A DNA stretch of 61,114 nucleotides from an uncultured Rhodospirillales bacterium (GTDB taxonomy: Bacteria; Pseudomonadota; Alphaproteobacteria; Acetobacterales; Acetobacteraceae): the NCBI GenBank assembly GCA_903845065.1, contig CAIMWH010000193.1, positions 1 to 61,114 of the forward strand, written 5' to 3'. How positions within the stretch are numbered: the first letter of the stretch is position 1; every line of letters starts with the position of its first letter. The position numbers and the translations under genes were made by a program. This document shows, piece by piece, positions 25,050-34,290 of this stretch. The notes beneath the pieces are model-generated. The model had not been told where the DNA came from. It was given only the letters and a program-made list of their open reading frames with translations, and did no database searches.

Positions 25050-26336
25050 ATGTCCAGGATCACCCGCCGGTCCATGCTGGCGGCTGCCGGTGCGGCAGCC
25101 GTTGTGTCGGCCCCGCGCCGCGCCAGCGCCCAAGCTGTGAAGCCGCGCCTGACCGCTATCTCGCAGTGGAGCGCCGGCAGCGATGGGGCGGCGATCACCG
25201 CGCTGGGCAAGAAATTCGAAGAACGCGGCGGCGTCTGGCAGCATTCCCCGGTGCCGGGCTTCACCACCGAAATGATGAACAAGCTGCGCGCGCAGATCAT
25301 GGCGGGCGATCCGCCGGCGTGCTCGCAGTTGAAGGGGCCGGAAATCGCGGCGTGGTCGAAAATCGCGGCGACGGTGAACCTCGATGCGACGGTGGCCGCG
25401 GCCGGCTATGAGAAGGTGGTGGCGCCCGACCTCGCGCGGCTGCACAAGCCGGGCGGCAAGTGGGCGGCGTTGCCGTTGCAGATCTACCGCACCAACACGC
25501 TGTTCCTCTCCAAGCGCGCGCTTGATCGTGCGAAGGCCGACAAGCTGCCGACCACGTGGGCGGAGTTCAATGCGCTCGGCGACAAGATGAAGGCAGCCGG
25601 GATCGCGTATCCGGTGTGCAACGGCGGCACCCGCGCCGATGACGGGCAGAAGTTCGAGGCCTGCCTCGCCGGCATCAGCCCGACAGCGTATCGCGCGGCG
25701 ATCATGAACCTCGACGAAAAGGCGCTGAAGGGGCCGGAGATGAAGGCCGCCTTCGCCCAGCTTCGCAAACTGGCGGACTGGATGGACCCCAATACCGCGG
25801 CGCAGAGCTACGCGGTGCACCTGCCGAAGTTCGTCGCCGGCGATATGGGCATGATGATCCAGGGCGGCTGGGCGCAGGGCGTGCTGATCAATGCCGGCTT
25901 CAAGCTCGATGACTTCATCATCGCGCCTGGCCCGACGGACAATGGCAAGCCGGTGTTCATCCTCAATGCCGACGCCTTCATCTTCTGGCAGCGCAAGGAG
26001 CCTGACCTCCAGGCCGGGCAGAAGCTGATGGCCGAGCTGGTGATGGACCCAGCGATCCAGACCATGTACTCGCAGATCACCGGCTCCATCCCGGTGCGCA
26101 CGGACGTCGATTTGTCCGGCGCCGGCTGGTCGGACGGGCAGCGCGAGGCGGCGCGCACGCTGAAGGAGGCGGTGGCGGTCAACCAGGTGGTGCTGAGCCT
26201 GGCGCACAACATGGCGCAGGAGAACGGCATGACGGCGGCGATGATCGACGTGCTGACCGAGTATGTGAAGAACCGCAGCATCACGCCCGATCAGGCGGTG
26301 ACCCGCTTGGCCGAAGCGGTCGAGGGAGCGCGTTGA
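25050..26336 (+). CDS. Carbohydrate ABC transporter substrate-binding protein (family 1)
   Basis: Periplasmic sugar-binding protein, 428 residues. N-terminal signal with twin arginines (MSRITRRSMLAAAGAAAVVSAPRRASAQ) suggests Tat export. Family 1 features: ISQWSAGSDGAAITALGKKFEERG, LRAQIMAGDPPACSQLKGPE, GKWAALPLQIYRTNTLFLSKRAL and the conserved FVAGDMGMMIQGGWAQG near residue 270. Its stop overlaps the permease start. Ligand unknown; relatives bind mono- or disaccharides or glycerol phosphate-like compounds. Confidence 0.95.
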   Translation: MSRITRRSMLAAAGAAAVVSAPRRASAQAVKPRLTAISQWSAGSDGAAITALGKKFEERGGVWQHSPVPGFTTEMMNKLRAQIMAGDPPACSQLKGPEIAAWSKIAATVNLDATVAAAGYEKVVAPDLARLHKPGGKWAALPLQIYRTNTLFLSKRALDRAKADKLPTTWAEFNALGDKMKAAGIAYPVCNGGTRADDGQKFEACLAGISPTAYRAAIMNLDEKALKGPEMKAAFAQLRKLADWMDPNTAAQSYAVHLPKFVAGDMGMMIQGGWAQGVLINAGFKLDDFIIAPGPTDNGKPVFILNADAFIFWQRKEPDLQAGQKLMAELVMDPAIQTMYSQITGSIPVRTDVDLSGAGWSDGQREAARTLKEAVAVNQVVLSLAHNMAQENGMTAAMIDVLTEYVKNRSITPDQAVTRLAEAVEGAR

Positions 26337-27268
26337 GCGTCAGCACGCTCGGCACGCCTTCCGCCACCCGGCTGTCGCCGGCCATTCTCGCGGGGCTGAA
26401 ACGCCTGCCGGAATGGCTGGTGATCTGGGTGCCGTTGCTGCTGTCCGCCGGGCATGTGGTGGTGTTCACGGCGTGGACGACGTGGATTTCGTTCACGCCG
26501 TCTACCCTGGTGCCGGTGGATGGCTGGGTGGGGCTGCGCAACTACACCTCCGTGCTGGGCACGCGGAACTGGAAGATCGCGTTCGACAACCTGCTGCTGT
26601 TCGGCTTCGGGTTCGTGGTGCTGACGGCGCTGGTGGGGTTGCTGCTGGCCATTCTGATCGACCAGCGTATTCGCGGCGAAAACGTGTTGCGCTCGATTTT
26701 CCTGTATCCGATGGCGGTGTCCTTCGTTGTCACCGGCACGGTGTGGTCCTGGCTGCTTAACCCCGGGATGGGGGTGCAGAAGCTGGTGAACGATATGGGA
26801 TGGACGAGTTTCCGGTTCGACTGGCTGGTGGACCGTGACATGGCGATCTGGACCATCGTGATCGCCGGCATCTGGCAGTCCTCCGGGTTCGCCATGGCGC
26901 TGTTCCTGGCCGGGCTGCGCTCGGTGGAGGCCGATCTGATCAAGGCGGCTCAGATCGACGGCGCCGGCCCATTCCGGATGTATACGCGGGTGATATTGCC
27001 CACGCTGTGGCCGATCGTGGTGGCGGTGATGGTGATCCTGCTGCAATTCGCCATTCGCACCTTCGACTTGGTGCGCGCGTTGACCGGCGGCGGGCCTGGC
27101 ATCGCGACGCAACTGCCGGCCCTGGTGATCTATGATTTCATGTTCCAGCGCGGCCATCTCGGGCGCGGTTCGGCGGCCGCGGTGATGATGCTGCTGACGC
27201 TGCTCGGCGTGCTGCTGCCGTATGGGGCGTGGAAATATTACATGCGCCGGCGTGCCGCCAATGCGTGA
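26333..27268 (+). CDS. Carbohydrate ABC transporter permease 1 (MalF/UgpA-like)
   Basis: Inner-membrane permease, 311 residues, about six helices. The EAA loop is LIKAAQIDGAGPFRMYTRVILPTLWPI near residue 205. The start is TTG at 26333, which forms TTGA with the binding-protein stop and has GAGGGAG about six bases upstream. The next in-frame candidate starts would remove N-terminal sequence, so TTG is preferred. N-terminal 20 residues are cytoplasmic before the first helix (LVIWVPLLLSAGHVVVF). Confidence 0.95.
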   Translation: MSVSTLGTPSATRLSPAILAGLKRLPEWLVIWVPLLLSAGHVVVFTAWTTWISFTPSTLVPVDGWVGLRNYTSVLGTRNWKIAFDNLLLFGFGFVVLTALVGLLLAILIDQRIRGENVLRSIFLYPMAVSFVVTGTVWSWLLNPGMGVQKLVNDMGWTSFRFDWLVDRDMAIWTIVIAGIWQSSGFAMALFLAGLRSVEADLIKAAQIDGAGPFRMYTRVILPTLWPIVVAVMVILLQFAIRTFDLVRALTGGGPGIATQLPALVIYDFMFQRGHLGRGSAAAVMMLLTLLGVLLPYGAWKYYMRRRAANA

Positions 27269-28133
27269 GCAATCGGGATTCGCCGGGCCACCCTCGGTGG
27301 GACGCGCGGTGGTCTACGCGGTGGTGATCCTGCTGGCGGCGGGTTATCTGGTGCCGATGGTTGTGGTGGTGCTGAACTCGCTGCGCACCGCCGAGGAAAT
27401 CGCCCAGACCTCGATGATCGGCTGGCCGAAAGTCTGGGCGTTCCAGAACTACACCGCGGCGTGGAGCGATTTCTGCATCGCACAGACCTGCAGCGGCATC
27501 CGGCCGTACATGCTGAATTCGGCGCTGGTGACGTTGCCGGCGACAGTGTTCTCCACGCTGCTGGGCGCGGTGGCGGGATACGCTATTTCGCTGTGGCGCT
27601 TCCGCGGCGATAGCTGGATTTTCGCCCTGGTCACGCTGGGGGTGTTCCTGCCCGAGCAGATGCGTCTGATCCCCTGGACCATCGTGTTGCGCGATGTCGG
27701 GCTGACCAACACGTTGAGCGGTCTGGTGATGATCCACACCATCCAGGGGCTGAGCTTCACCACGCTGTTTTGCCGCAACTACTACGTGGCCATCCCGCAG
27801 GACCTGATGAAGGCGGCGCGGATCGATGGCGCCGGCTTCTTCCGCATCTTCCATCGCATCGTGATGCCGCTGTCGCCGCCGATCCTGATCGTGACGGTGA
27901 TCTGGCAGTTCACCCATATCTGGAACGAGTTCCTCTACGGCGTGACCTTCACCACCGGCACCCAGCAGCCGGTAACGGCGGCGCTGATCGCGCTATCCGC
28001 TTCGGTGGCCGATGTGCCGCAGTATGGGGTGCAGAGCGCGGCGGTGGTGGTGGCGGCGGTGCCCACTCTGCTCGTCTACTTGTTCGGCGGGCGCTACTTC
28101 GTGCGTGGCCTGACCGCCGGCGCCGTGAAATAG
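27261..28133 (+). CDS. Carbohydrate ABC transporter permease 2 (MalG/UgpE-like)
   Basis: Second permease, 290 residues. The EAA loop reads LMKAARIDGAGFFRIFHRIVMPLSPPI; the closing helices (AAVVVAAVPTLLVYLFGG) and the GLTAGAVK end are typical of CUT1 importers. The start at 27261 overlaps the first permease stop by 8 bases; a longer frame upstream is inside permease 1 and not family-like. A Cys-containing loop (CIAQTCSG) sits in a periplasmic segment. Confidence 0.95.
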   Translation: MREQSGFAGPPSVGRAVVYAVVILLAAGYLVPMVVVVLNSLRTAEEIAQTSMIGWPKVWAFQNYTAAWSDFCIAQTCSGIRPYMLNSALVTLPATVFSTLLGAVAGYAISLWRFRGDSWIFALVTLGVFLPEQMRLIPWTIVLRDVGLTNTLSGLVMIHTIQGLSFTTLFCRNYYVAIPQDLMKAARIDGAGFFRIFHRIVMPLSPPILIVTVIWQFTHIWNEFLYGVTFTTGTQQPVTAALIALSASVADVPQYGVQSAAVVVAAVPTLLVYLFGGRYFVRGLTAGAVK

Positions 28134-28143
28134 GGATCATTGC

Positions 28144-29253
28144 ATGTCGGCCCTCGTCATCCGCGACCTGCGCAAGCGTTTCGGCACCACCGATGTCCTC
28201 AAAGGCATCGACCTCGATATCGACAGCGGCGATTTCACCGTGCTGGTCGGCCCGTCCGGCTGCGGCAAGTCCACGTTGCTGAATATCATCGCCGGGCTGG
28301 AGACCGCCACGTCGGGCGAGATCGAGATCGGCGGGCGGGTGGTGACGGCGGTGCCGCCGAAGGATCGCGACATCGCGATGGTGTTCCAGACCTACGCGCT
28401 CTACCCGTCAATGACGGTGCGGCAGAACATCACCTTCGGCATGGAATGCCGCAATGTGCCGAAGGCGCAGCAGGCCGAGGCGCTGGAGCGGGTGGCCAAG
28501 CTGTTGCAGATCGAGCCGTTGTTGGCCCGCAAGCCCGCGCAGCTTTCGGGCGGCCAGCGCCAGCGCGTGGCGATGGGCCGGGCGCTGGTGCGCGATCCCA
28601 AGCTGTTCCTGTTCGACGAGCCGCTCTCCAACCTCGATGCCAAGCTGCGCGTCGAGATGCGGATGGAGATCAAGCAGCTTCACGCCCGCATCGGTGCGAG
28701 CATCGTCTATGTGACGCACGACCAGATCGAGGCGATGACGATGGCGACGCGCATCGCGGTGATGAACCAGGGCGAGGTGCAGCAGTTCGCCGATCCGGAC
28801 ACCGTCTATAACCGTCCCGCCAATTTGTTCGTCGCGCGCTTCATGGGGGCGCCGCCGATGAACACCATTCCCGCCACCCTCGAAGGCGAGGGCGACCGGC
28901 CGGTGGTGGTGATCGGTGCTGGCGAGCATGTGGTGCGGCTGCCCGCCCCGCCGTCGATCGGGAGGGAGTGGCTGGGCAAGAGCGTCATCGTGGGCATCCG
29001 CCCGGAGTGCATCGCCGAACCCACACGGCTGTTCGGCAGCAGCACGGCCGCCGGCCTCACCATCACCGCGCCCGTCGAGATGACGGAGCCGACCGGGGCG
29101 GAGACCATCGTGGTGCTGCGCCTCGGCGGGCAGAAGGTGCTCGGCCGCGTGGCCCCCGATATTCGCCTGGCCAACGGCGCGCTGGCGACCTTCGCCGTGG
29201 ATACTCGCAAGCTTTGCCTGTTCGACCCGCAAACGGAACGCCTCATCGCATGA
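28144..29253 (+). CDS. Carbohydrate ABC transporter ATPase (UgpC/MalK-like)
   Basis: Cytoplasmic ATPase, 369 residues: nucleotide-binding domain plus C-terminal TOBE/OB regulatory domain. Walker A GPSGCGKST (about 37-45), Q-loop VFQTYALYP, signature LSGGQRQRVAMGRAL, Walker B LFLFDEPLSNLD, and H-loop VTHDQ. The TOBE part includes KSVIVGIRPECIAEP. It energises the two preceding permeases and starts 10 bases after them. Its stop overlaps the SDR start (ATGA), so transport and the SDR are coupled. Confidence 0.96.
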   Translation: MSALVIRDLRKRFGTTDVLKGIDLDIDSGDFTVLVGPSGCGKSTLLNIIAGLETATSGEIEIGGRVVTAVPPKDRDIAMVFQTYALYPSMTVRQNITFGMECRNVPKAQQAEALERVAKLLQIEPLLARKPAQLSGGQRQRVAMGRALVRDPKLFLFDEPLSNLDAKLRVEMRMEIKQLHARIGASIVYVTHDQIEAMTMATRIAVMNQGEVQQFADPDTVYNRPANLFVARFMGAPPMNTIPATLEGEGDRPVVVIGAGEHVVRLPAPPSIGREWLGKSVIVGIRPECIAEPTRLFGSSTAAGLTITAPVEMTEPTGAETIVVLRLGGQKVLGRVAPDIRLANGALATFAVDTRKLCLFDPQTERLIA

Positions 29254-30017
29254 CCGACACACGCTACGCCTGCCTCGCCGGCCGCACTGTTATCGTCACG
29301 GGCGGGGGGAGCGGCATCGGCGGCGCGTTCGTGCGCGCCTTTGCCGCCAACGGTGCCCGGGTGGGGCTGCTCGACCTGGATGACGAGGCCGCCGGGGCGC
29401 TGGTGGAGGAGATCGCCGCCACGGGCGCGTCGCGTCCGGTGTTCGCCAAGTGCGATCTGCTGGATATCCCCGCATTGCAGGCGGCGCTCGGCACGCTGCA
29501 CGCCGCTCTGGGCGATGCGGCGGTGCTGGTGAACAACGCCGCCAATGATCGCCGGCAGGATTTTCTGGCGGTCACCGAGGCGGAGTTCGACTGGTCCCTC
29601 GGGGTGAACTTCAAGCACCATTATTTTGCTTCCCAGGCCGTGGTGCCGCAGATGCGGCGGCTTGGGTTCGGCTCCATCATCAACATGAGCTCGGTGGCAT
29701 GGATGGGCGGCGGTCCGTCGATGCAGGCGTATAGCGCGGCGAAGGCGGCGGTGGTGGGGTTCACCAACTCGCTGGCGCGGGATGTCGGCAAGTGGCGCAT
29801 CCGGGTGAACGCCATCGCCCCGGGCATGGTGATCACGCCGCGCCAGCGCGAACTGTGGTATCAGGACGAGGCGCTGATCACCGCCGGGCGCGCGCGGCAA
29901 TCACTGCCCGACCCGATCGAGCCGGAGGATGTTGCCGCCCTCGGCCTGTTCCTGGCGGCGGATGACAGCCGCATGATCACCAAGCAGTGCTTCCAGATCA
30001 ACGGCGGATCACGCTGA
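29250..30017 (+). CDS. SDR-family oxidoreductase of the sugar ABC operon
   Basis: Short-chain dehydrogenase, 255 residues. Cofactor loop TGGGSGIGGAFVRAF, acidic LLDLDDE at the end of strand 2 (NAD-type), NNAAN in place of NNAG, catalytic Ser in NMSSVAWMGG and YSAAKAA. The closing CFQINGGSR matches sugar dehydrogenases. Coupled by ATGA to the ATPase gene, it probably performs the first oxidation of the imported sugar. It converges with the PNPOx-like gene, 11 bases between stops. Confidence 0.94.
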   Translation: MTDTRYACLAGRTVIVTGGGSGIGGAFVRAFAANGARVGLLDLDDEAAGALVEEIAATGASRPVFAKCDLLDIPALQAALGTLHAALGDAAVLVNNAANDRRQDFLAVTEAEFDWSLGVNFKHHYFASQAVVPQMRRLGFGSIINMSSVAWMGGGPSMQAYSAAKAAVVGFTNSLARDVGKWRIRVNAIAPGMVITPRQRELWYQDEALITAGRARQSLPDPIEPEDVAALGLFLAADDSRMITKQCFQINGGSR

Positions 30018-30028
30018 CGCCACGGCGG

Positions 30029-30634
30029 CTATGCTTTGCGAAGACCTGCGATTTCCGCCTCGAGTTCGGCGATGCGCTGGTCCTTGCCGGCCAGCGCGGC
30101 GGCCACGTCGGCCGCCTCGAAGCGCTGCGGGATGTGCTGCGGGCAGTTGGCATCCCACGCTTGCACGGTGAACAGCAGCACCTGCTCGGGCCTGGCCTTG
30201 TAGCCCGGCGGCATGAGGCGCGCGGCCAGGGCGTCGTCTCCCTCGATGATGCGCGCCGTGCCCCAGATTTTCACCCGCCGGCGGTGGGCGTAGTCGATGA
30301 GGAACAGGTGCGCCTGCGGGCGTTCGGCGAGGTTGCCCTGGGTGATGTATTGCCGGTTGCCGGCGAAATCGGCGAAGGCGATGGTGCTGGAGTCAAGCAC
30401 ATGCAGGAAGCCGGCCGGGCCGCCGCGGTGCTGGATATAGGGGTGTCCCTCGGCGTTCACGGTGGCGAGGAACACGCTGGTTTGGGCGGCGATGAAGGCG
30501 GCGAGATCGGGCATGATGGCGGTCTGCCAGCCGCCGCGTTCCTCCATGCGGGCGTAGCTGGCGCGTGAGCCCTTGCGGGACTGGATGTCCTTCACGGCTT
30601 GGGTGAAGGCGATGTCGCTGCTGTAGGTTGGCAT
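30029..30634 (-). CDS. Pyridoxamine 5'-phosphate oxidase-family flavin protein
   Basis: A 201-residue split-barrel protein of the PNPOx-like family: QTSVFLATVNAEGHPYIQHRGGPAGFLHVLD, FADFAGNRQYITQGNL and LFLIDYAHRRRVKIWGTARI are typical of FMN- or F420-binding members annotated from whole-genome data as pyridoxamine oxidase-like. The C-terminal 30 residues form a short coiled coil (VAAALAGKDQRIAELEAEIAGLRKA). Distal gene of a small minus-strand set, 2 bases after the DUF1348 gene. Confidence 0.92.
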   Translation of the reverse strand: MPTYSSDIAFTQAVKDIQSRKGSRASYARMEERGGWQTAIMPDLAAFIAAQTSVFLATVNAEGHPYIQHRGGPAGFLHVLDSSTIAFADFAGNRQYITQGNLAERPQAHLFLIDYAHRRRVKIWGTARIIEGDDALAARLMPPGYKARPEQVLLFTVQAWDANCPQHIPQRFEAADVAAALAGKDQRIAELEAEIAGLRKA

Positions 30635-30636
30635 GA

Positions 30637-31104
30637 TCAGAGTCCGAGGTCCGCGAGGGTGGGGTGGTCATCCGGGCGGCGGCCCTGGGGCCAGTGGAAC
30701 AGGCGGTCGTCGCGATGGATCGGCAGGTCGTTGATGCTGGCGATGCGGCGGCGCATCAGGCCGTGCGCGTCAAACTCCCAGTTCTCGTTGCCGTAGCTGC
30801 GGAACCATTCGCCGGCGGCGTCGTGCCATTCGTAGGCGAAGCGGACGGCGATGCGGTTTTCGTGGAAGGCCCAGACCTGCTTGATCAGGCGGTATTCCTG
30901 CTCGCGCTGCCACTTGGCGGTGAGGAAGGCGACGATGGCCGGGCGGCCTTGGAGGAATTCGGCGCGGTTCCGCCAGGCGCTGTCCTCGGTATAGGCGAGC
31001 GCCACGCGGGCGGGGTCCCGGCTGTTCCAGGCATCCTCGGCGAGGCGGGCCTTGATGGCGGCGGTAGCGGCGTCGAACGGCGGCAGTGGGGGGCGGGTTT
31101 CCAT
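30637..31104 (-). CDS. DUF1348 / NTF2-like small protein
   Basis: A 155-residue SnoaL/NTF2-fold protein of the DUF1348 family. Diagnostic segments: [85 protein letters not shown] and the C-terminal [14 protein letters not shown]. Function is unknown; these often sit beside redox genes and LysR regulators, as here. The start at 31104 has GGAGAG upstream; the frame continues upstream but without family similarity. Confidence 0.92.
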   Translation of the reverse strand: METRPPLPPFDAATAAIKARLAEDAWNSRDPARVALAYTEDSAWRNRAEFLQGRPAIVAFLTAKWQREQEYRLIKQVWAFHENRIAVRFAYEWHDAAGEWFRSYGNENWEFDAHGLMRRRIASINDLPIHRDDRLFHWPQGRRPDDHPTLADLGL

Positions 31105-31202
31105 GGCGGGGTCTCTCCGAATGCGCGGGGGGAAAGGGCAGCGTGCCGGGCGGGCGTCCTGGGTGCGGCCAGGCATGCCGGCCGCACCCGCACCTCATGT
31201 GG

Positions 31203-31679
31203 CTACACGTTGAGCTTCGGCCAGTTCTTCTCCGCCCGGGCGGTCAACGCGACCTGATCGGACTGGTAGAGCTTGAGGATGTCGGCATTGAAGAAGACGT
31301 AGAGCTTGCGGTCGGCGATCATCCATCCGGTGGCTGGATCGACGTCGAAGAGTTTGCCCTGGGCGACGCCCCAGGCGCAGAAGCCGCCGTAAACCGGGAG
31401 GTATTTCGCGGGCTCCTTTTCGAACGCCGCCTGGTGCGCGGCGGTGGCGAAGCGCCAGACCAGGCCGTTATGCGTGGTGGTGAGGTTGTCCTGGCCACGG
31501 GCGGGCTGGCCGTCGGTGAAGTACGCGACGGGGTCGAAGCCCTTGAGGCCCAGGCCGGCATGCATGAGGTTCGGGGCGCCGCCGGTGCGCGACTGCGCCG
31601 CGGCGGCATGCGCCAGGCCGGTGCTAGTGGCGGCGGCGATGAGGGTGAAGACGTTGCGGCGGGTGAACTGCAAGGTCAT
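31203..31679 (-). CDS. Exported YHS-domain protein
   Basis: A 158-residue protein with an N-terminal export signal (MTLQFTRRNVFTLIAAATSTGLAHAAAAQ; paired arginines hint at Tat) and a YHS-like domain: GFDPVAYFTDGQPARG, WRFATAAHQAAFEKEPAKYLPVYGGFCAWGVAQGK. YHS domains are often metal-binding and periplasmic versions are common but uncharacterised. It lies 98 bases before the DUF1348 gene and 34 bases after the interrupted CMD-family gene; same direction. Confidence 0.92.
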   Translation of the reverse strand: MTLQFTRRNVFTLIAAATSTGLAHAAAAQSRTGGAPNLMHAGLGLKGFDPVAYFTDGQPARGQDNLTTTHNGLVWRFATAAHQAAFEKEPAKYLPVYGGFCAWGVAQGKLFDVDPATGWMIADRKLYVFFNADILKLYQSDQVALTARAEKNWPKLNV

Positions 31680-31713
31680 GGCGATGTCTCCGTGGCTGTG
31701 ATCGGGGGGTGGA

Positions 31714-32268
31714 TCAGGCCGCGCGCCGGGCGGCGGGAACGGCGGGGAAGTCGATTTCGGTGCCGGCGACCTCGTTGACGTAGTTGGTAAGGGTGTTGAG
31801 CGCGACGTGCAGCACGATCTCGATCAATTCGGCGTCCCCGAAGCCGGCCAGGCGGGCGGCGGCGATGTCCACGTCGGCGACGTGGCCGCGGGCGTTGACG
31901 ATCTTCACCGCGAGACGCACCGCGGCGTCGGCGGCCGGATCGGACTAGGCGCCACGGCGGTTGGCGGCGATTTCGGCGTCATCGAGCCTGGCGACGTTCT
32001 TGCCGACATAGGTGTGGGCGGAGAGGCAGTAGTTGCAGCCGTTGATCTCGGCGACGGCCAGGGCGATGCGCTCGCGGGTGGCGGGGGCGAGGGCGCCCTT
32101 GGCCAGGGCGGCGTTGAGGCCGATGTAACCCTCCAGGGCGGCGGGGCTGTTGGCGATGACGCGGAACAGGTTGGGGGCGACGCCGATCTGCTTCTTGGCG
32201 GCGTTCAACAGCGGCTGCGCGGCGGCGGGGGCGGCTTCGATGGTGGCGGGGATGGCGATGCGGGACAT
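31714..32268 (-). pseudogene. Carboxymuconolactone decarboxylase/AhpD-family gene interrupted by an in-frame TAG
   Basis: Read through, this is a normal-length (about 184 codons) AhpD-like protein. The peroxidase-type motif EINGCNYCLSAHT (C78, C81, H85) is intact. Codon 108 is TAG (31945-31947), directly after AEIAANRRGA; the same frame then continues with SDPAADAAVRLAVKIVNARGHVADVDI and the family C-terminus. There is no length change around the stop, so this is a single-base nonsense change, not a frameshift. The 107-residue product would keep the CxxC but lose the last helices. Start 32268 has AAGGAAG upstream. Possibilities: recent pseudogene, suppressed amber, or sequence error. Confidence 0.85.
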
Positions 32269-32384
32269 GGTGGCTTCCTTCTGGAGAGGCCGGGCTGGCC
32301 TGACGGGGGGATAGATGTTCCTTTCCATCCAGGCGGAATAGTTGGCATTATCGGGAGATATCCTCTCGAATTTTGGAAGCATGA

Positions 32385-33299
32385 ATGGACCGTCTCGAAT
32401 CGATGTCGACGCTGCTGACCGCGGTCGAGGCCGGCAGCCTCTCGGCAGCGTCACGCCGGTTGGGGATGCCGTTGGCGACGGTGAGCCGGAAGGTGGCGGA
32501 GTTGGAGGCGCACCTGCGCACCCGGCTGCTGGTGCGCACCAGCCGGCGGTTGGCGTTGACCGAGGCCGGGCGAGACTATGTCGCCGCGTGCCGGCGCATT
32601 CTGGAGGATATCGGGGAGGCTGAGCGGGCGGCTGCGGGCGAATACAGCGCGCCACGCGGGGAGTTGCATATCACCGCCCCGGTGGTGTTTGGCCGGCTGC
32701 ATGTGGTGCCCGTCGTCATCGCGTTCCTGGCGGCGTTTCCGGAGATCAACATCCGCCTGGCGCTGGCCGATCGGATGGTGAACCTGTTGGAGGAACACGC
32801 CGACTTGGCAGTGCGGATCGGCGCGCTGGCGGATAGCGCGCTGGTGGCGACGCGGGTGGGCTCGATCCGGCGCATTGCCTGCGCCAGCCCGGGATATTTG
32901 GCGGCGCGCGGCACGCCGCAACACCCGCATGACCTCGCCGGGCATAGCTGCGTGACGTTCGAGACGCTGATGTCCCCGACCGCCTGGGGTTTCACCGCCG
33001 GGCGGGAAGCGCTGCTGGTGCCGGTGCGGTCGCGCCTAGCCGTCAGCACCGCCGAGGCAGCGATCGACGCGGCGGTGGCGGGCATCGGCATCACCCGGGT
33101 GTTGTCCTATCAGGCGGCGGAAGCGGTGCGGGGGGGCAAGCTGTCGGTGGTGCTGGCGGGGTTCGAGCCGCCGCGCTCGCCGGTAAGTCTGGTGACCAAC
33201 GGGCAGGGACTGCTGCCGCAGAAACTGCGGGCGTTCCTCGATTTCGCCACGCCGCTGCTGCGGGCGCGGCTGGAGGGGGCGGAGTTGCGGGCTGTGTGA
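32385..33299 (+). CDS. LysR-family transcriptional regulator
   Basis: LTTR of 304 residues. N-terminal winged helix MDRLESMSTLLTAVEAGSLSAASRRLGMPLATVSRKVAELEAHLRTRLLVRTSRRLALTEAG, then an effector domain with LHITAPVVFGRLHVVPVVIAFLAAFPEINIRLALADRMVNLLEEHADLAVRIG, the PgrR/DmlR-like branch. It is divergent from the CMD/YHS/DUF1348/PNPOx genes across a 116-base gap and probably controls them. Confidence 0.95.
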   Translation: MDRLESMSTLLTAVEAGSLSAASRRLGMPLATVSRKVAELEAHLRTRLLVRTSRRLALTEAGRDYVAACRRILEDIGEAERAAAGEYSAPRGELHITAPVVFGRLHVVPVVIAFLAAFPEINIRLALADRMVNLLEEHADLAVRIGALADSALVATRVGSIRRIACASPGYLAARGTPQHPHDLAGHSCVTFETLMSPTAWGFTAGREALLVPVRSRLAVSTAEAAIDAAVAGIGITRVLSYQAAEAVRGGKLSVVLAGFEPPRSPVSLVTNGQGLLPQKLRAFLDFATPLLRARLEGAELRAV

Positions 33300-33394
33300 G
33301 GGAGGCCGATTTCCCCGGTTGTGCGGGCGGTGGCGTATCGGCAAGGTGTGACCGGCTGCGACGCTGATCATCACGCCGGCCGGGGGATTTCTGC

Positions 33395-34285
33395 ATGGAG
33401 CGCAAAAAGGCATCGGATTTTCCGCAGGAGTTGTTGAACCTGTTCGACGGCTACGTGCATGGCCGCACCAGCCGTCGCCAGTTTCTCGACCGGGCGCAGA
33501 GCTTCGCGGTGGGTGGCGTCACGGCGGCGGCGCTGTTCGAGATGCTGAAGCCCAACTACGCCTGGGCGATCCAGGTGCCGCCGGAGGACAAGCGGATCGT
33601 GGCGGAGCGCGCCAGCGTGCCCTCGCTGCAGGGCTATGGCAGCATCAAGGGCTATCTGGTGCGGCCGGCGGGGGCTGCGAAGCTGCCGGCGGTGCTGGTG
33701 ATCCATGAGAACCGCGGCCTCAACCCGTATATCGAGGATGTCGCGCGGCGGCTGGCGGTGGCCGGGTTCATGGCTTTCGCGCCGGATTCATTGACCTCGG
33801 TGGGGGGATATCCGGGCGATGACGAGAAGGGCCTGGCGCTGTTCGGCCAGCTTGACCGGGCGAAGATGAGCGAGGATTTCCTCGCCGCGGCGCGCTGGCT
33901 GAAGGCGCGGCCGGACGGCACGGGTAAGCTGGGCGCGGTTGGGTTCTGCTTCGGCGGCGGCGTGGTGAACATGCTGGCGGTGCGGATGGGCGCGGAGCTT
34001 GGCGCCGGGGTGCCGTTCTATGGCGCACAGCCCAACGCGGCGGATGTGGCGGCCATCCGCGCGCCGATCAACGCACAATACGCCGAGCTTGACGAACGCC
34101 TCACCGCGGGATGGCCGGCCTACGATGCGGCGCTGACCACGGCCGGAGTGGTGCATGAGGGCCACGTCTACAAGGCCACCAACCACGGCTTCCACAACGA
34201 CTCCACCCCGCGCTACGACGATGCGGCGGCCAAGGAAGCGTGGCAGCGCACGCTCGGGTGGTTCGACAAATACCTGAGGGGCTGA
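33395..34285 (+). CDS. Dienelactone hydrolase-family protein with Tat-like leader
   Basis: A 296-residue alpha/beta hydrolase of the DLH family. Nucleophile C185 in GFCFGGGVV, E105 in VIHENRGLNPYIEDVARR and His in ATNHGFHNDSTPRYD complete the DLH-type triad. Residues 1-60 form an extra N-terminal part with TSRRQFLDRAQSFAVGGVTAAALFEML, resembling a twin-arginine export signal, found in a known DLH subgroup. It may hydrolyse lactones in the periplasm. It starts 95 bases after the LysR gene on the same strand and converges with the next hydrolase, 5 bases between stops. Confidence 0.94.
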   Translation: MERKKASDFPQELLNLFDGYVHGRTSRRQFLDRAQSFAVGGVTAAALFEMLKPNYAWAIQVPPEDKRIVAERASVPSLQGYGSIKGYLVRPAGAAKLPAVLVIHENRGLNPYIEDVARRLAVAGFMAFAPDSLTSVGGYPGDDEKGLALFGQLDRAKMSEDFLAAARWLKARPDGTGKLGAVGFCFGGGVVNMLAVRMGAELGAGVPFYGAQPNAADVAAIRAPINAQYAELDERLTAGWPAYDAALTTAGVVHEGHVYKATNHGFHNDSTPRYDDAAAKEAWQRTLGWFDKYLRG

Positions 34286-34290
34286 GCGGG

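Noticed and set aside
31714-32268. Frameshift as the cause of the broken AhpD-like gene
   Set aside because: The two halves are in the same frame: the stop at 31945-31947 and the following valine codon at 31920 are 27 bases apart, and the residues between fit the family.
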